A DNA stretch of 20,983 nt from Chara braunii (lineage: Eukaryota; Streptophyta; Charophyceae; Charales; Characeae). Shown here piece after piece: positions 1 through 7,255 of this stretch. Below the pieces are notes generated by a model. That model was not told the DNA's origin, did not search any database, and saw only the letters and a list, made by a program, of their open reading frames with translations. A program made the position numbers and the translations under genes. Where the stretch lies: NCBI GenBank assembly GCA_003427395.1, contig BFEA01000209.1, positions 1,810,593 through 1,831,575 on the forward strand, written 5' to 3'. Every line of letters begins with the position of its first letter. The first letter of the stretch is position 1.

Positions 1-70
<70 letters not shown>
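1..70. repeat. (AG)35 dinucleotide microsatellite
   Basis: Uninterrupted AG repeat. On the minus strand it reads (CT)n and follows directly after the GT donor of the LHCB intron, so it is the start of that intron. The sequence ends inside it, which fits an assembly break at a simple repeat. Confidence 0.97.
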
Positions 71-72
<2 letters not shown>

Positions 73-228
73 GTACCACAGGCTGTCGCTGGACTTGACG
101 GTCCTCCTCATGACAACGCGAGACTCCGACTGGCCGACATTGCGGCTGAGCTCGCTCTGCTCCTTGAGAGCGGTCTGGCCGGCGAATGTGCTCGGGGCGA
201 CGGCAGCAACGGCGGCGATGGCGGCCAT
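73..228 (-). CDS. LHCB: LHCII chlorophyll a/b-binding protein, exon 1 (partial gene)
   Basis: Seen: the minus strand from the ATG at 226-228 gives 52 codons beginning MAAIAAVAAVAPSTFAGQ, then a stretch ending RRTVKSSDSLWY, followed directly by GT (71-72). Known of the family: LHCII precursors start with an Ala/Ser-rich chloroplast transit peptide containing an APS.FAGQ-type motif. The mature protein starts with RRTVK, whose Thr is the state-transition kinase site, and then reaches the WYG(P/A)DRP segment. The product binds chlorophyll in the thylakoid antenna of photosystem II. The transit peptide is roughly residues 1-40 and the mature N-terminus roughly 41-52. The exon ends on a whole codon at WY, so the intron is phase 0. 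The membrane helices and chlorophyll ligands lie in later exons outside the window. The RRTVK form is closer to LHCB2 than to the RKTV form of LHCB1, but the exact paralogue cannot be fixed from 52 residues. Confidence 0.9.
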
Positions 229-407
229 GGTGATCGACGGCTGGTGGACTATAGACGAACGAACTACGTTCTCTCTGGAAAAGGAGGGAAAGAGAGCGAA
301 AGAGAGAGAGAGAGAGGCGCAGTCGATCGCCGCTGCCAGTTGCTGTCAGCCGTGTAAACGAAGCCGACGTTCTGAACGACAAGGCTGAGATATCTTTCTT
401 TGATATA
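229..407 (-). promoter_or_regulatory. LHCB 5' leader and core promoter
   Basis: Reading the minus strand towards the ATG there is a TATA-like TATATCA (401-407), a nearby AGATATCT with GATA cores, and then about 140 nt of leader rich in CT tracts (about 250-320). Pyrimidine-rich leaders and GATA elements are common in plant photosynthesis genes. With usual spacing, transcription would start near 370. The TATA match is imperfect and the start is an estimate. Confidence 0.45.
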
Positions 408-720
408 CTGCTTGGCTCCAACAACAATCCCGCACAGTGAAACGAAGGTTGTCGTCTATCTATGGGCTTCGTTGCCTCGACCGACTGAGAGAACTGGTGA
501 GGGTATCTAGACATTAAAGCTGGAAAGATACACTCACGATTTCTCTCATTTGCGAGTACTCCCTCTCCCTGTCACCGGGATTGAGTTCCCAATGCATGCA
601 TTTCTTCATTCTGGCCACGAACGAAGAATCCAGCTTAGTGGGGCCCCTTGCCTACGACCCGCTGTGCTTGGATTCCTGTGGTCCAATTTTTTTCTACCTC
701 TCATTCCTGGAATAGGGCAT
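408..720. other. LHCB upstream intergenic DNA
   Basis: I find no convincing gene. On the minus strand this is the distal promoter of LHCB. Short GATA-type cores occur (for example around 508-513), but nothing more specific can be defended. A plus-strand frame opening at 550 runs through both downstream foldbacks and looks like a chance frame. Confidence 0.4.
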
Positions 721-829
721 CGCCACACCACTCTCGAAATGTGCAAAATGGGAATGAACTTCCTGCTAGAACATGGCCAGATGCGCCCGCCGCATTTTTT
801 CTTTTTCACATTTCGAGAGTGGTGTGGCG
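721..829. repeat. Foldback unit 1 (23-bp perfect stem)
   Basis: Arms 721-743 and 807-829 are perfect reverse complements of 23 bp. With one mismatch the pairing extends to 28 positions (721-748 with 802-829). The loop is about 53-63 nt. The unit is homologous along its whole length to the foldback at 868-979, offset by 147 bp. A transcript from either strand would form a hairpin of microRNA-precursor size. Whether it is transcribed is unknown; it may equally be a small transposon remnant. Confidence 0.9.
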
Positions 830-867
830 AGGCTCATAGTGTGCGTGCGGACAAAGGTCCCACCACT

Positions 868-979
868 CGCTCCACTACTCTCGAAATGTGCAAAACGAGA
901 CTGAATCTTCTGCTAAAACATGGAAATATGCACCGCCACGATTTTTGCCTCTTTTGTGCATGTCGCGAGTAGTGGAGCG
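868..979. repeat. Foldback unit 2, homologous to unit 1
   Basis: Arms 868-895 and 952-979 pair over 28 positions with 24 Watson-Crick pairs, two G-U pairs and two mismatches. The loop resembles that of unit 1 (shared TGCTA.AACATGG). Three stem positions that differ from unit 1 differ in both arms, so pairing is kept. Both units are followed by GGCGAGGCTC or GAGCGAGGCTC. Confidence 0.85.
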
Positions 980-1171
980 AGGCTCCTCATCTGTCGAACC
1001 ACGGACCTGGGGCTAGGTCTCACGTGCATAGATTTAGAAAAAGTGGCCGTAGAGAAGAGAGAGACGGCCGAAATCTCGCAATCCATGGATTCGAAGTGGG
1101 CCCGTGACCTAGCCCCTGAGTTCGAATTCGAATTGAATCAGATGAGTAGATTTACCTGGCCCTGGTCAGGT

Positions 1172-1580
1172 CAAGGGCGACAGCTCAAGGTGGTGGTCCC
1201 ACGCACGTGGATTCTCCTTTTGTGGCCTTGGATTTCTCCCTTCTTTTTCTTTCCCTTTACCGTGGACTCGGGTGGAGAAAGGAGAATCCGCGGCACGAAC
1301 ATCAGCAGACTCTGCTCAAAGGGGAGGCACAGGAATTGGTCCTGCTGGCATGGTCCCTGATGCTACAGGCTGGCTGTCCCCTACGTAGCGGGTATCGCCA
1401 ACCTGCAGGTCGGGAGCAGCCCCCGCATGTTCTCTCGTGAACACGGTTCTGGCTGCTACGGGGTTCCCGTAGGACTCTAATTAGGAGTAGCGGTAGGTAG
1501 GTAGTGTAAGGTGAAATTGAGAAAATAATGTAGCTTACTTCAAAAACAAAATAAAATAAAATAAAAATACATAAAAAATT
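1172..1580 (+). repeat. Dispersed repeat R1, copy 1 (rearranged)
   Basis: 1187-1200 and 1299-1321 match, in direct orientation, parts of the repeat at 2782-2830. 1355-1518 matches 2519-2772 in inverted orientation. The copy is therefore internally rearranged. Read on the plus strand it ends in an A-rich tail (about 1541-1579, AAAAT units), as a retroposed sequence would. It is interrupted by a foldback at 1209-1289. Confidence 0.65.
1209..1289. repeat. Short foldback insertion in R1
   Basis: GGATTCTCCTTT (1209-1220) is the exact reverse complement of AAAGGAGAATCC (1278-1289). The R1 copy at 2782-2830 lacks this segment between GGTGGTGGTCCC and AACATCAG, which supports a later insertion of an 80-90 bp MITE-like foldback. 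No clear target duplication was found. Confidence 0.6.
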
Positions 1581-1632
1581 TCCAGGCGCGTGGAACATCC
1601 ACTTGTGGACCTTGTCCCACTAGCAGCATTGA

Positions 1633-1678
1633 GGCAGGTCCTCGTTGAGTTTGAGTTCTCAACGACGTGTGACCTGCC
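1633..1678. repeat. Two-part hairpin
   Basis: GGCAGGTC pairs with GACCTGCC (8 bp), and inside it CGTTGAG pairs with CTCAACG (7 bp). It sits just before the repeat unit that starts at 1678. Function unknown. Confidence 0.6.
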
Positions 1679-1891
1679 GCGACGCTGGAGACTCGAGGAG
1701 TTCTCGAAATCGCGCGGTCGATTTCACTTTCAATTTCTTCTGTCGGAATCCGATTTTTATTTAATCGATTAACGCGACGCTGGAGATTCAAGGAGTTCTN
1801 TAACGCGACGCTGGAGATTCAAGGAGTTCTTGAAATCGCGCGGTCTATTTTCACCTTCAATTTCTTCTGTCGGAATCCGATTTTTATTTAA
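1678..1891 (+). repeat. Direct repeat around a single N
   Basis: The segment from GCGACGCTGGAGA through the GTCGGAATCCGATTTTTATTTAAT stretch occurs twice (about 1678-1764 and 1804-1892) with a few differences. In addition, 1770-1799 and 1801-1830 are an identical 30-mer on each side of the N at 1800, which suggests two contig ends joined without collapsing their overlap. Confidence 0.8.
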
Positions 1892-1953
1892 TCCAATTTG
1901 CACTGAAAAACATTGAAAACTCGTTTGCAACGCCCCCTACCCTTCCGATTTTT

Positions 1954-1997
1954 CGTTGAGCTAGCTGTCTCGTTTTTTCGTCTCAGCTAGCTCAACG
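1954..1997. repeat. 14-bp perfect inverted repeat, 16-nt loop
   Basis: CGTTGAGCTAGCTG (1954-1967) is exactly complementary to CAGCTAGCTCAACG (1984-1997). The loop contains CTCG and CGTCTC, which can extend internal pairing. T-rich tracts follow. It could be a small foldback element or a cruciform; there is no gene nearby to assign it to as a terminator. Confidence 0.85.
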
Positions 1998-2518
1998 AGA
2001 CGAGTTTCTTTTTTTTTTGGTAATGTCGGTTTTTTTTTTTTTTTTTTCCGGTGTTGTCATCATTGTCGTGTCAGACCGTTTCGTGAATCCGTTTTCGACG
2101 GGACGACGGAGTCCCCTGTTGTAGGCGTTACGCACTGTCGAAGGAGAAAAACCATGGTGTGGTCGTCTGCATGGGGACCAAAAATCATCCTCGTTCATTA
2201 CCTGGCAGCCCATGGCAGCCCATGTCTTCCCTACGTTTGTATGCAGTGCTGTGTCCATTTCCGGATAGCTCGCACACACGCACTGTGGGTGCACTGCATG
2301 TAGACTGAGCCGCCAGCCGAAGGTGTGTCAGAGGGCACAAAAGTTCCTCTGAAGTGCTATATTGTCATCATGACAGACCGCCAAAGAAAGAGAAAAAGAA
2401 AACTAAACTTATTCCCGATGGGCCGATTCTTTAATAAAAAAAAGCACTATCCCATTTGTTGTGAATAAAAAATGCATTAAAAAAAAAAAACAATTCCTTC
2501 ATAAAAAGTTATGTTCAT
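1998..2518. other. Gene-free stretch with homopolymer tracts
   Basis: Contains T runs near 2009-2048, a 10-bp tandem duplication GGCAGCCCAT (2203-2222), and an A run near 2479-2490. No reading frame has recognisable homology. Confidence 0.5.
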
Positions 2519-2925
2519 CTCTCAATTTCACCTCACACTATGTACCTACCTGCGGCGAGGTCCCACTTGCATGAATTAAGAGATACCGAGCGTAGATAGC
2601 AAAGATCAACGGCCGAAATCTCCCAATTTGCGCAAGTGGGACCTTGCCCCGGGCCACTACTCCTAATTGTAGGCATACGGGGAACTTCGTAGCAGCCAGA
2701 ACAGCGTTCACGAGTGAACATTCGGGGGCTGCTCCCGACCTGCAGGTGGGCCATACCGGCTATGTAGGTAGGGGACAGCCTCAGGTGGTGGTCCCCTCCC
2801 CTACCAACATCAGTAGACTCTGCTCAATGCAGATTGGGGGATCCAGTGGTCTATCTCTAGGTGGCCGGCGCCAGGCATGCGCAGGAAGGCACATGAGGCC
2901 AATGGGGGACCTGAGGGAAGGCACC
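2519..2925 (-). repeat. Dispersed repeat R1, copy 2
   Basis: Shares with the other copies blocks around CGGGGAAC..CGTAGCAGCCAGAAC, GGGGGCTGCTCCCGACCTGC, AACATCAG..ACTCTGCTCAATGC, CTATCTCTAGGTGGC and ACATGAGGCC. The minus orientation is assigned from copy 3, where a tRNA-like B box lies upstream of the same body on the minus strand, as in a SINE. A small terminal-inverted-repeat element is inserted at 2559-2643. Confidence 0.7.
2559..2643. mobile_element. 85-bp MITE-like insertion in R1 copy 2
   Basis: Termini GGTCCCACTTGC (2559-2570) and GCAAGTGGGACC (2632-2643) are exact reverse complements; allowing one mismatch the pairing reaches 17 bp including flanking GGCGA/TTGCC. R1 copy 1 goes directly from the CTACCTACC block to the CTACTCCTAATT block, so it serves as an approximate empty site. 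No transposase and no clean target duplication are visible. Confidence 0.65.
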
Positions 2926-3423
2926 CTCATTTTGCCTGTACCGGACTGGAAAGATAGCTTCTATACATTCATGATCATGGTGCGTTATGTTCTGCGGAAA
3001 AGGGTAGAGGGGGAGATCATGCAGAGCTTTTCTTTCGCATGCTCTGTTGCAGGGTTCAAACTCTGGTCTGATTATCAACGTGTGCACACTGTGCAGGTTT
3101 ACCATGCTGCCAGATGGACTGGGTACAGTGGGTAGATCATAGAGACTGGCCCTCCCTCGTCGCTGAGGTGGACATTCTGTAGGGTATGGGCAGACTCTCC
3201 CATTTGGCCGTGGCAGCCCCCTCCTCCAGGAGGGATTTGCCCTCCAGCTGGACTCCCACAAGATTCCTAGAGACAGGGAAGGATCTAACTCCTCACAGGT
3301 GAGGCACTGTGGGGGGGGGCTCGGATTGGATGAGGAGAAATCTTCTTGTGGATCAGCGAGCACGCCGTAGGGGTTGAAGAAAAAGGGGTCCGACCTGTTT
3401 TCCCAAAATACAATAGGGGGCTA
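2926..3423. other. Unassigned repeat-like DNA
   Basis: No gene recognised. A B-box-like GGTTCAAACTC lies at 3053-3063 without a good A box upstream, so it may be an old Pol III-derived remnant. A G9 run is at 3311-3319. Reading frames of 160-170 codons here overlap R1 or low-complexity DNA and have no recognisable domain. Confidence 0.4.
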
Positions 3424-3943
3424 GGTCCCACTAGCAAAGGGGATCGAAATAACAACTTGAATCTGGATAGGTTCTTATTCTTACTGGAGGTACAGAAAAG
3501 CAGATCAATCAGGTTTTTCTGCATCTCCTCAGACACGTCCAGATTCAGGCGTTGAATCTAATTCGCAGGCAGGAGGATGCGCTATACCCGGTTGCGTGCA
3601 GCAAGTTTCCTGATCGGGAAATGTCGACGACCTGTTTAGGTTTGTGGCCAGCGCCCGGCATTTCTTGTTTGGGAAGTTCGAATCAAGAAGAAAATAAAAA
3701 ATGGGGGTTTGGGAGGGGCACACGGTTGGCCGTTTCTTTTGGCCATGACCAAAGACCTCTCCCCTCAACAGCCTGTGTGGCGAAGGGGGGGTAAACTTTC
3801 TACCTCTGACTTTCAATTTTTTTTCTGACAGCTGTAGAAACTCAAAGAGTTACGATAGCCTGTGTGGCGAGCCTCATAGTCCTCGCTCCCTCTGGGCTGC
3901 AGCTCTGCGTGCGCGGTACACAGTCCTCTGTGCTAGTGGGACC
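3424..3943. repeat. Candidate 520-bp terminal-inverted-repeat element
   Basis: GGTCCCACTAGCA (3424-3436) is the exact reverse complement of TGCTAGTGGGACC (3931-3943). The termini resemble those of the 85-bp element at 2559-2643 (GGTCCCACT-GC core). The interior has no recognisable protein. No target duplication is visible, so the pairing of these two ends as one element is inference. Confidence 0.45.
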
Positions 3944-4438
3944 TCGTCCCAGCTTTCCTGCCTCTGTGTCGTAGCTGACCGTGTTCGCAGTGGGACCTCC
4001 CCTCTTGCTTTGCACGAGATCATGTTCGATTTCCATCCAAATCCAAAAGATCATGTGTTCGAGCCTACGTAATGGCCCTACTATTTACGGGGTGAAAAAA
4101 ACGGCTGATCCATCCGTCCACAGGTAATACGGCCCCAGCTCATATGCCTGAATAATATTGACTTGTCAATGTGTCCATGTATAGCTCATGAGTTCGAATC
4201 CCGTTGGGGGGAAGAAGGCGAAAGGGAGATGGGGGTAAGATGGGGGTAAGGTAATGAAAGAGTAGATGAAAATTGGATGTGTTCGGGAAATCACCTTCAC
4301 ACTAATTCTTTTGAACCACCAGCTGAGTACCTTTCCTCACTTGAAAAATAAATGCCCGCCGGTTAAGTTTCGGGACTACCAGCGCGAAATGGCTGGCGGC
4401 ACCAGCCAAAATAGACTCTGCGCCGGTTTGTTTTCTTT
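3944..4438. other. Unassigned DNA with Pol III-like remnants
   Basis: AGTTCGAATCC (4191-4201) fits the B-box consensus and follows a hairpin ATTGAC-TT-GTCAAT (4157-4170). No tRNA cloverleaf can be drawn. A further GTGGGACC lies at 3990-3997. No coding sequence recognised. Confidence 0.4.
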
Positions 4439-4453
4439 GGATGTGAACATCCA
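4439..4453 (+). repeat. Left target-site duplication of the 4454-5634 element
   Basis: GGATGTGAACATCCA, identical to 5635-5649. The duplicated target is itself a short hairpin (GGATGT/ACATCC). Confidence 0.85.
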
Positions 4454-4466
4454 AGCCAACTGGGTG

Positions 4467-4522
4467 TAGCTCAGTTGGTAAGACGTTCAAGTGGCACTCA
4501 GGAGGTCGTGGGTTTCAATTCC
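4467..4522 (+). promoter_or_regulatory. Pol III internal promoter, tRNA-like unit 1
   Basis: A box TAGCTCAGTTGG (4467-4478); B box GGTTTCAATTCC (4511-4522), one T longer than consensus. The segment CAAGTGGCACTCAG..GGTCGTGGG between and around them matches the head of R1 copy 3 on the minus strand (about 6045-6084), so R1 and this element share a tRNA-like ancestor. Acceptor and anticodon stems do not pair properly, so it is not a functional tRNA gene. Confidence 0.75.
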
Positions 4523-4600
4523 CATTGCCCCCACGACAAGTGCCTGTGGCATACTTGGCGCCTTACCTTCGAGACGGCCAGTTGGTAAGCAAGTACGTGG

Positions 4601-4655
4601 TAGCTCAGTGGGCAGAGCTCCGGTGTTGGAACAGGGAGGTTGCGGGTTCGACCTT
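4601..4655 (+). promoter_or_regulatory. Pol III internal promoter, tRNA-like unit 2
   Basis: A box TAGCTCAGTGGG (4601-4612) within a perfect D stem GCTC/GAGC; B box GGTTCGACCTT (4645-4655). The loop GTTGGAA would place TGG at the anticodon, but the anticodon and T stems are only partly paired. tRNA-derived, not an intact tRNA. Confidence 0.75.
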
Positions 4656-4756
4656 GTCGGCCCTCAGTTTCCCTGAGCACAACTGGTTGGTGTAGGTTGC
4701 ACCCCACGTACTTGTCTCGAGCCTGGCATAGCGCCTTTACAGACTAATGACCTCAA

Positions 4757-4811
4757 TAGCTCAGTGGGTAGAGCTCTGATATTGTATGATGGAGGTCCCG
4801 GGTTCAACTCC
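4757..4811 (+). promoter_or_regulatory. Pol III internal promoter, tRNA-like unit 3
   Basis: A box TAGCTCAGTGGG (4757-4768) with D stem GCTC/GAGC; B box GGTTCAACTCC (4801-4811). The spacing is identical to units 1 and 2. The anticodon arm does not fold well. Confidence 0.75.
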
Positions 4812-5432
4812 AGACTATACTCATTCATCATGTCTATGTATACTGGATGGATTTGGGGGAGACATGAGTCCTTTCCCACGGGAAAGTTGATGTGGGATGG
4901 ATGCTACTCTCTCTCTCGGGCCGGGGAGTGGCAAGGGGTTAGTTGGGTGCATGGTGATACCATGGCAGTCCTATTGCAGGGAGGGGTGCCTTGTAGGGAA
5001 GCCAATGTCGAAACAAGAGGTCTGTCCTACTCTCAAGGGCTAGGACCCATTCTGGGGGGGTGGGTTTCAGTGGTTGGTTGGGGGTAGTTGAGAAGGGTGG
5101 AGGTCTCCTCCACTACCACTGGTCGATTCTCCCTAGCGAACAGACACGAGCAAGGCTCATTAGCAACCACATACATCCATATAGACTATGATATCATACT
5201 AAGCTCACATATCAACCACCGCCATATTCAACAACTGACAGTAGCCACACATATGAACTACGCTGTGCCGGGTTGGTTGTAGAAATAAGGGTGCTCATGG
5301 GTTAGACCTTGGTTAGGCGACCATTAGACACTGCCTATGGGTACCCTCACTGCTCACGGGACTAGTTGGAAAATAACTTCGCGCCTAGCTCCCGAGGTAC
5401 CCGTATAACGAGGCTTGTACACTAGTGCCTCA

Positions 5433-5468
5433 ACTGAGGCTGAATGGGGAAGCCCATTCAGCCTCAGT
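5433..5468. repeat. Perfect 16-bp hairpin, GAAG loop
   Basis: CTGAGGCTGAATGGG (5434-5448) pairs with CCCATTCAGCCTCAG (5453-5467), and A5433 pairs with T5468. A competing smaller hairpin GCCTCA-AC-TGAGGC uses 5427-5440. It lies in the body of the 4454-5634 element, so its RNA would carry the stem. Confidence 0.9.
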
Positions 5469-5634
5469 GCCCACGTCCGCTGTCTGGTCAGGTTGCTCCA
5501 GTAAAAAGGGATGTTCCCCGCGTAGAGGTAAGATGGTGAAAGATGTGGGGGTGCGCCAGGAGATATGTCAAGAGACGTGGTAGGATGGAAGGGAGTCTCG
5601 TGAGTTAAAAAAAAAAAAAAAGAAAGAAAAAAAA

Positions 5635-5649
5635 GGATGTGAACATCCA
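5635..5649 (+). repeat. Right target-site duplication of the 4454-5634 element
   Basis: GGATGTGAACATCCA, exact copy of 4439-4453, directly after the A-rich tail. Confidence 0.85.
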
Positions 5650-5759
5650 TTTTAGGCTTGGCACGGATAGCTGAGAAAGGTAGTGGTGGTTTAACCCCAA
5701 CCAGTTCAATTACCTGTCGAATCTGGACAGGACGGCCTTTCAGGCCTTTTTCATTGTCA

Positions 5760-6084
5760 TTATAGTATTACGGGGAACCCCAAAGCAGCCACATCGACTC
5801 CCTGCTCAAGTCTCCAATGAGGGAACATGTGGGAGCTGCACGCACCAGCAGCTGGGTGATAACGATCAGGGGTCAGCCGGTACCATCAGGACCGAGCTTC
5901 TTCGATGGGTCAGTCGCTGTGCCTCCCCTCCGGTCTCCTGCCCCTATGAACATCAGCACTCTCTGCTCAATGCTACTCGGGGGTGCCAATGGCCTATCTC
6001 TAGGTGGCGGGCGCCAACCTTGGCCGGGAAGGAACATGAGGCCCATGGGGATTGAACCCAAGACCTCTGAATGCCACTTGCGTG
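5760..6084 (-). repeat. Dispersed repeat R1, copy 3, with tRNA-like head
   Basis: On the minus strand it starts near CAAGTGGCATTCAGAGG, has a B box GGTTCAATCCC (complement of 6048-6058), and continues into the body shared with copy 2 (GGCCTCATGTTCCTTC, CCACCTAGAGATAGGCC, GAGCAGAG). This identifies R1 as a tRNA-derived SINE-like family. The A-box part is missing because the sequence is cut at 6085 by a poly(T) tract and a LINE tail. Confidence 0.7.
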
Positions 6085-6194
6085 CCTTTTCTTTTGTTTT
6101 TCTTTTGTTTTTCTTTTCCTTTTTTTTCCCCAGGTGCGAAGGCTCCATTTATTGGTGGGGAGCTGCACCTGCTGAGAACAGGGCCCAGCGTCCC
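6085..6194 (-). mobile_element. Short LINE-type 3' tail insertion with poly(A)
   Basis: 6141-6194 is a close copy, in reverse orientation, of the 54-bp block in the LINE 3' UTR at 12257-12310 (GGGACGCTGG..CCCACCAATA..GGAGC). It is followed on the minus strand by an A-rich tail (complement of about 6085-6130). It is either a severely 5'-truncated LINE or a SINE sharing that tail. No clear target duplication. Confidence 0.7.
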
Positions 6195-7255
6195 AATATT
6201 ACATAGTTTTCATTGTATCAAGTTACTATCAACCGTATCTTGGAGCTGTGGAAGGCATGTGGATGGGCAGCAAGCTATGTATCCCCTGCGGTCATGACCG
6301 CAAGGCCAAATCCGCCTGGCGGTCGAGAACCCGACTGCTGAGGTCGACCGCGGCCGGTTGTGGAAGGCTGAGTTTTTTTAATTTTTTTCCCTCAAAAATA
6401 AAAGGCAAAACAAAAAGGGGGGTTGTAGAACTTGTAGGGTTTGAAAACCGTACAACCCCATGATTTCTTTTTGGGATTTCAACGTTCTTTTTTATTTAAA
6501 AAAAAAAAAGAAAACAAAAAAAGAAGTATGGGTCGTATCCCACTTCTTGTTCGGCATGTAGTTTTGGGCAAAAAACGGGATCCGACTTCCTTCCCGACAA
6601 TTCGGCGAAGGCCCTGTATCATCGGAGATGTGGAAACGTTAGTGGACATGGCGCGACGTCTGCGGTTTGCGTTCATGTAGTTCTTTCGGAAATCGGAAGA
6701 GGCCACGACCATCTTCTGCAGCGGAAAAGAAGGGGCGGTTTTTCGCTTCGTTTTTCTTTTTTTTTTGGTGGTTGTCCGTGTGGTCCACATCGGTTTTTGT
6801 CCGATGTCCGTGGTGCACCGCAGTGTGTGACATCTGTGCCGAGTGGCCGTTGAAGTGGGACACCGCGGGGCCACCGTTTTGCCTCCCCCCCTAGCAGGCT
6901 CTCGCGACAATTCCCAAAAATTCGAAGCTTGTGGGGAATCCGCTACTTTGGCAGGTACCGCGAGACACTGATGGGCCCTGCATCTTCGTTTTCCCCACCT
7001 CGAACACCCGTGTACACCATCACTCTGCCCTGATATCCGCCATTACCATCGCTTGGCCCTCATATCCGTCGCACCCCTTCTCCACTGCCGCCTGTCGGGA
7101 GGTGTCGTTGTGATCACAGTTGGTCCATAGTCGTCGACATCGCCATCGCCTGCCAGTACCCAGCGGATTCAAGCTTGTGTGAAGACTTTTTGTCAGGTAT
7201 GGATGCACCCCGACAACCTCTTCAAAGTTGATCCCCTTCCCCGACGCCCCTTCCG
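6195..7255. other. About 1 kb without a recognised gene
   Basis: Contains inverted repeat GGGGTTGTA/TACAACCCC (6419-6427, 6451-6459), A/T homopolymers near 6490-6525, and the region upstream of the Myb/SANT-like gene. A 143-codon minus-strand frame (6479-6910) is K/R/T-rich and spans the homopolymers; I do not accept it as a gene. A possible unseen 5' exon of the downstream gene cannot be excluded. Confidence 0.4.

Larger units (their letters stand above)
4454..5634 (+). mobile_element. Long non-autonomous retroelement with three tRNA-like heads
   Basis: Seen: exact 15-bp direct repeats (4439-4453 and 5635-5649) bracket a 1181-bp segment that starts with a tRNA-like sequence and ends in an A-rich tail (about 5606-5634). 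This is the structure of a LINE-mobilised SINE: internal Pol III promoter at the 5' end, poly(A) at the 3' end, target duplication. It is odd in two ways. It has three successive A-box/B-box pairs (4467-4522, 4601-4655, 4757-4811), each with A to B start spacing of exactly 44 nt. It is also about twice the length of ordinary SINEs. The body (about 4830-5605) has no recognisable protein and carries a 16-bp perfect hairpin at 5433-5468. It lacks the 54-bp 3' tail of the LINE at 8726-12406, so its mobilising partner is probably another LINE. Alternative: a retroposed chimeric transcript through a tRNA-like cluster, inserted once. Confidence 0.75.

Noticed and set aside
95-388. 97-codon plus-strand frame at the left edge
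   Set aside because: It is the antisense of LHCB exon 1 and its leader; the minus strand has a clear family match.
550-972. 140-codon plus-strand frame
   Set aside because: It runs through both foldbacks and owes its openness to the duplicated hairpin sequence; no domain.
3770-3870. AGCCTGTGTGGCGA twice (3770-3783, 3857-3870), resembling the flank of foldback unit 1
   Set aside because: Too short and without further homology to call a repeat unit.
4459-4820. Three functional tRNA genes
   Set aside because: A and B boxes are good, but acceptor, anticodon and T stems do not pair, and the whole lies inside one retroposed element.
6479-6910. 143-codon minus-strand frame
   Set aside because: It spans A/T homopolymers, is rich in K, R and T, and has no recognisable motif.
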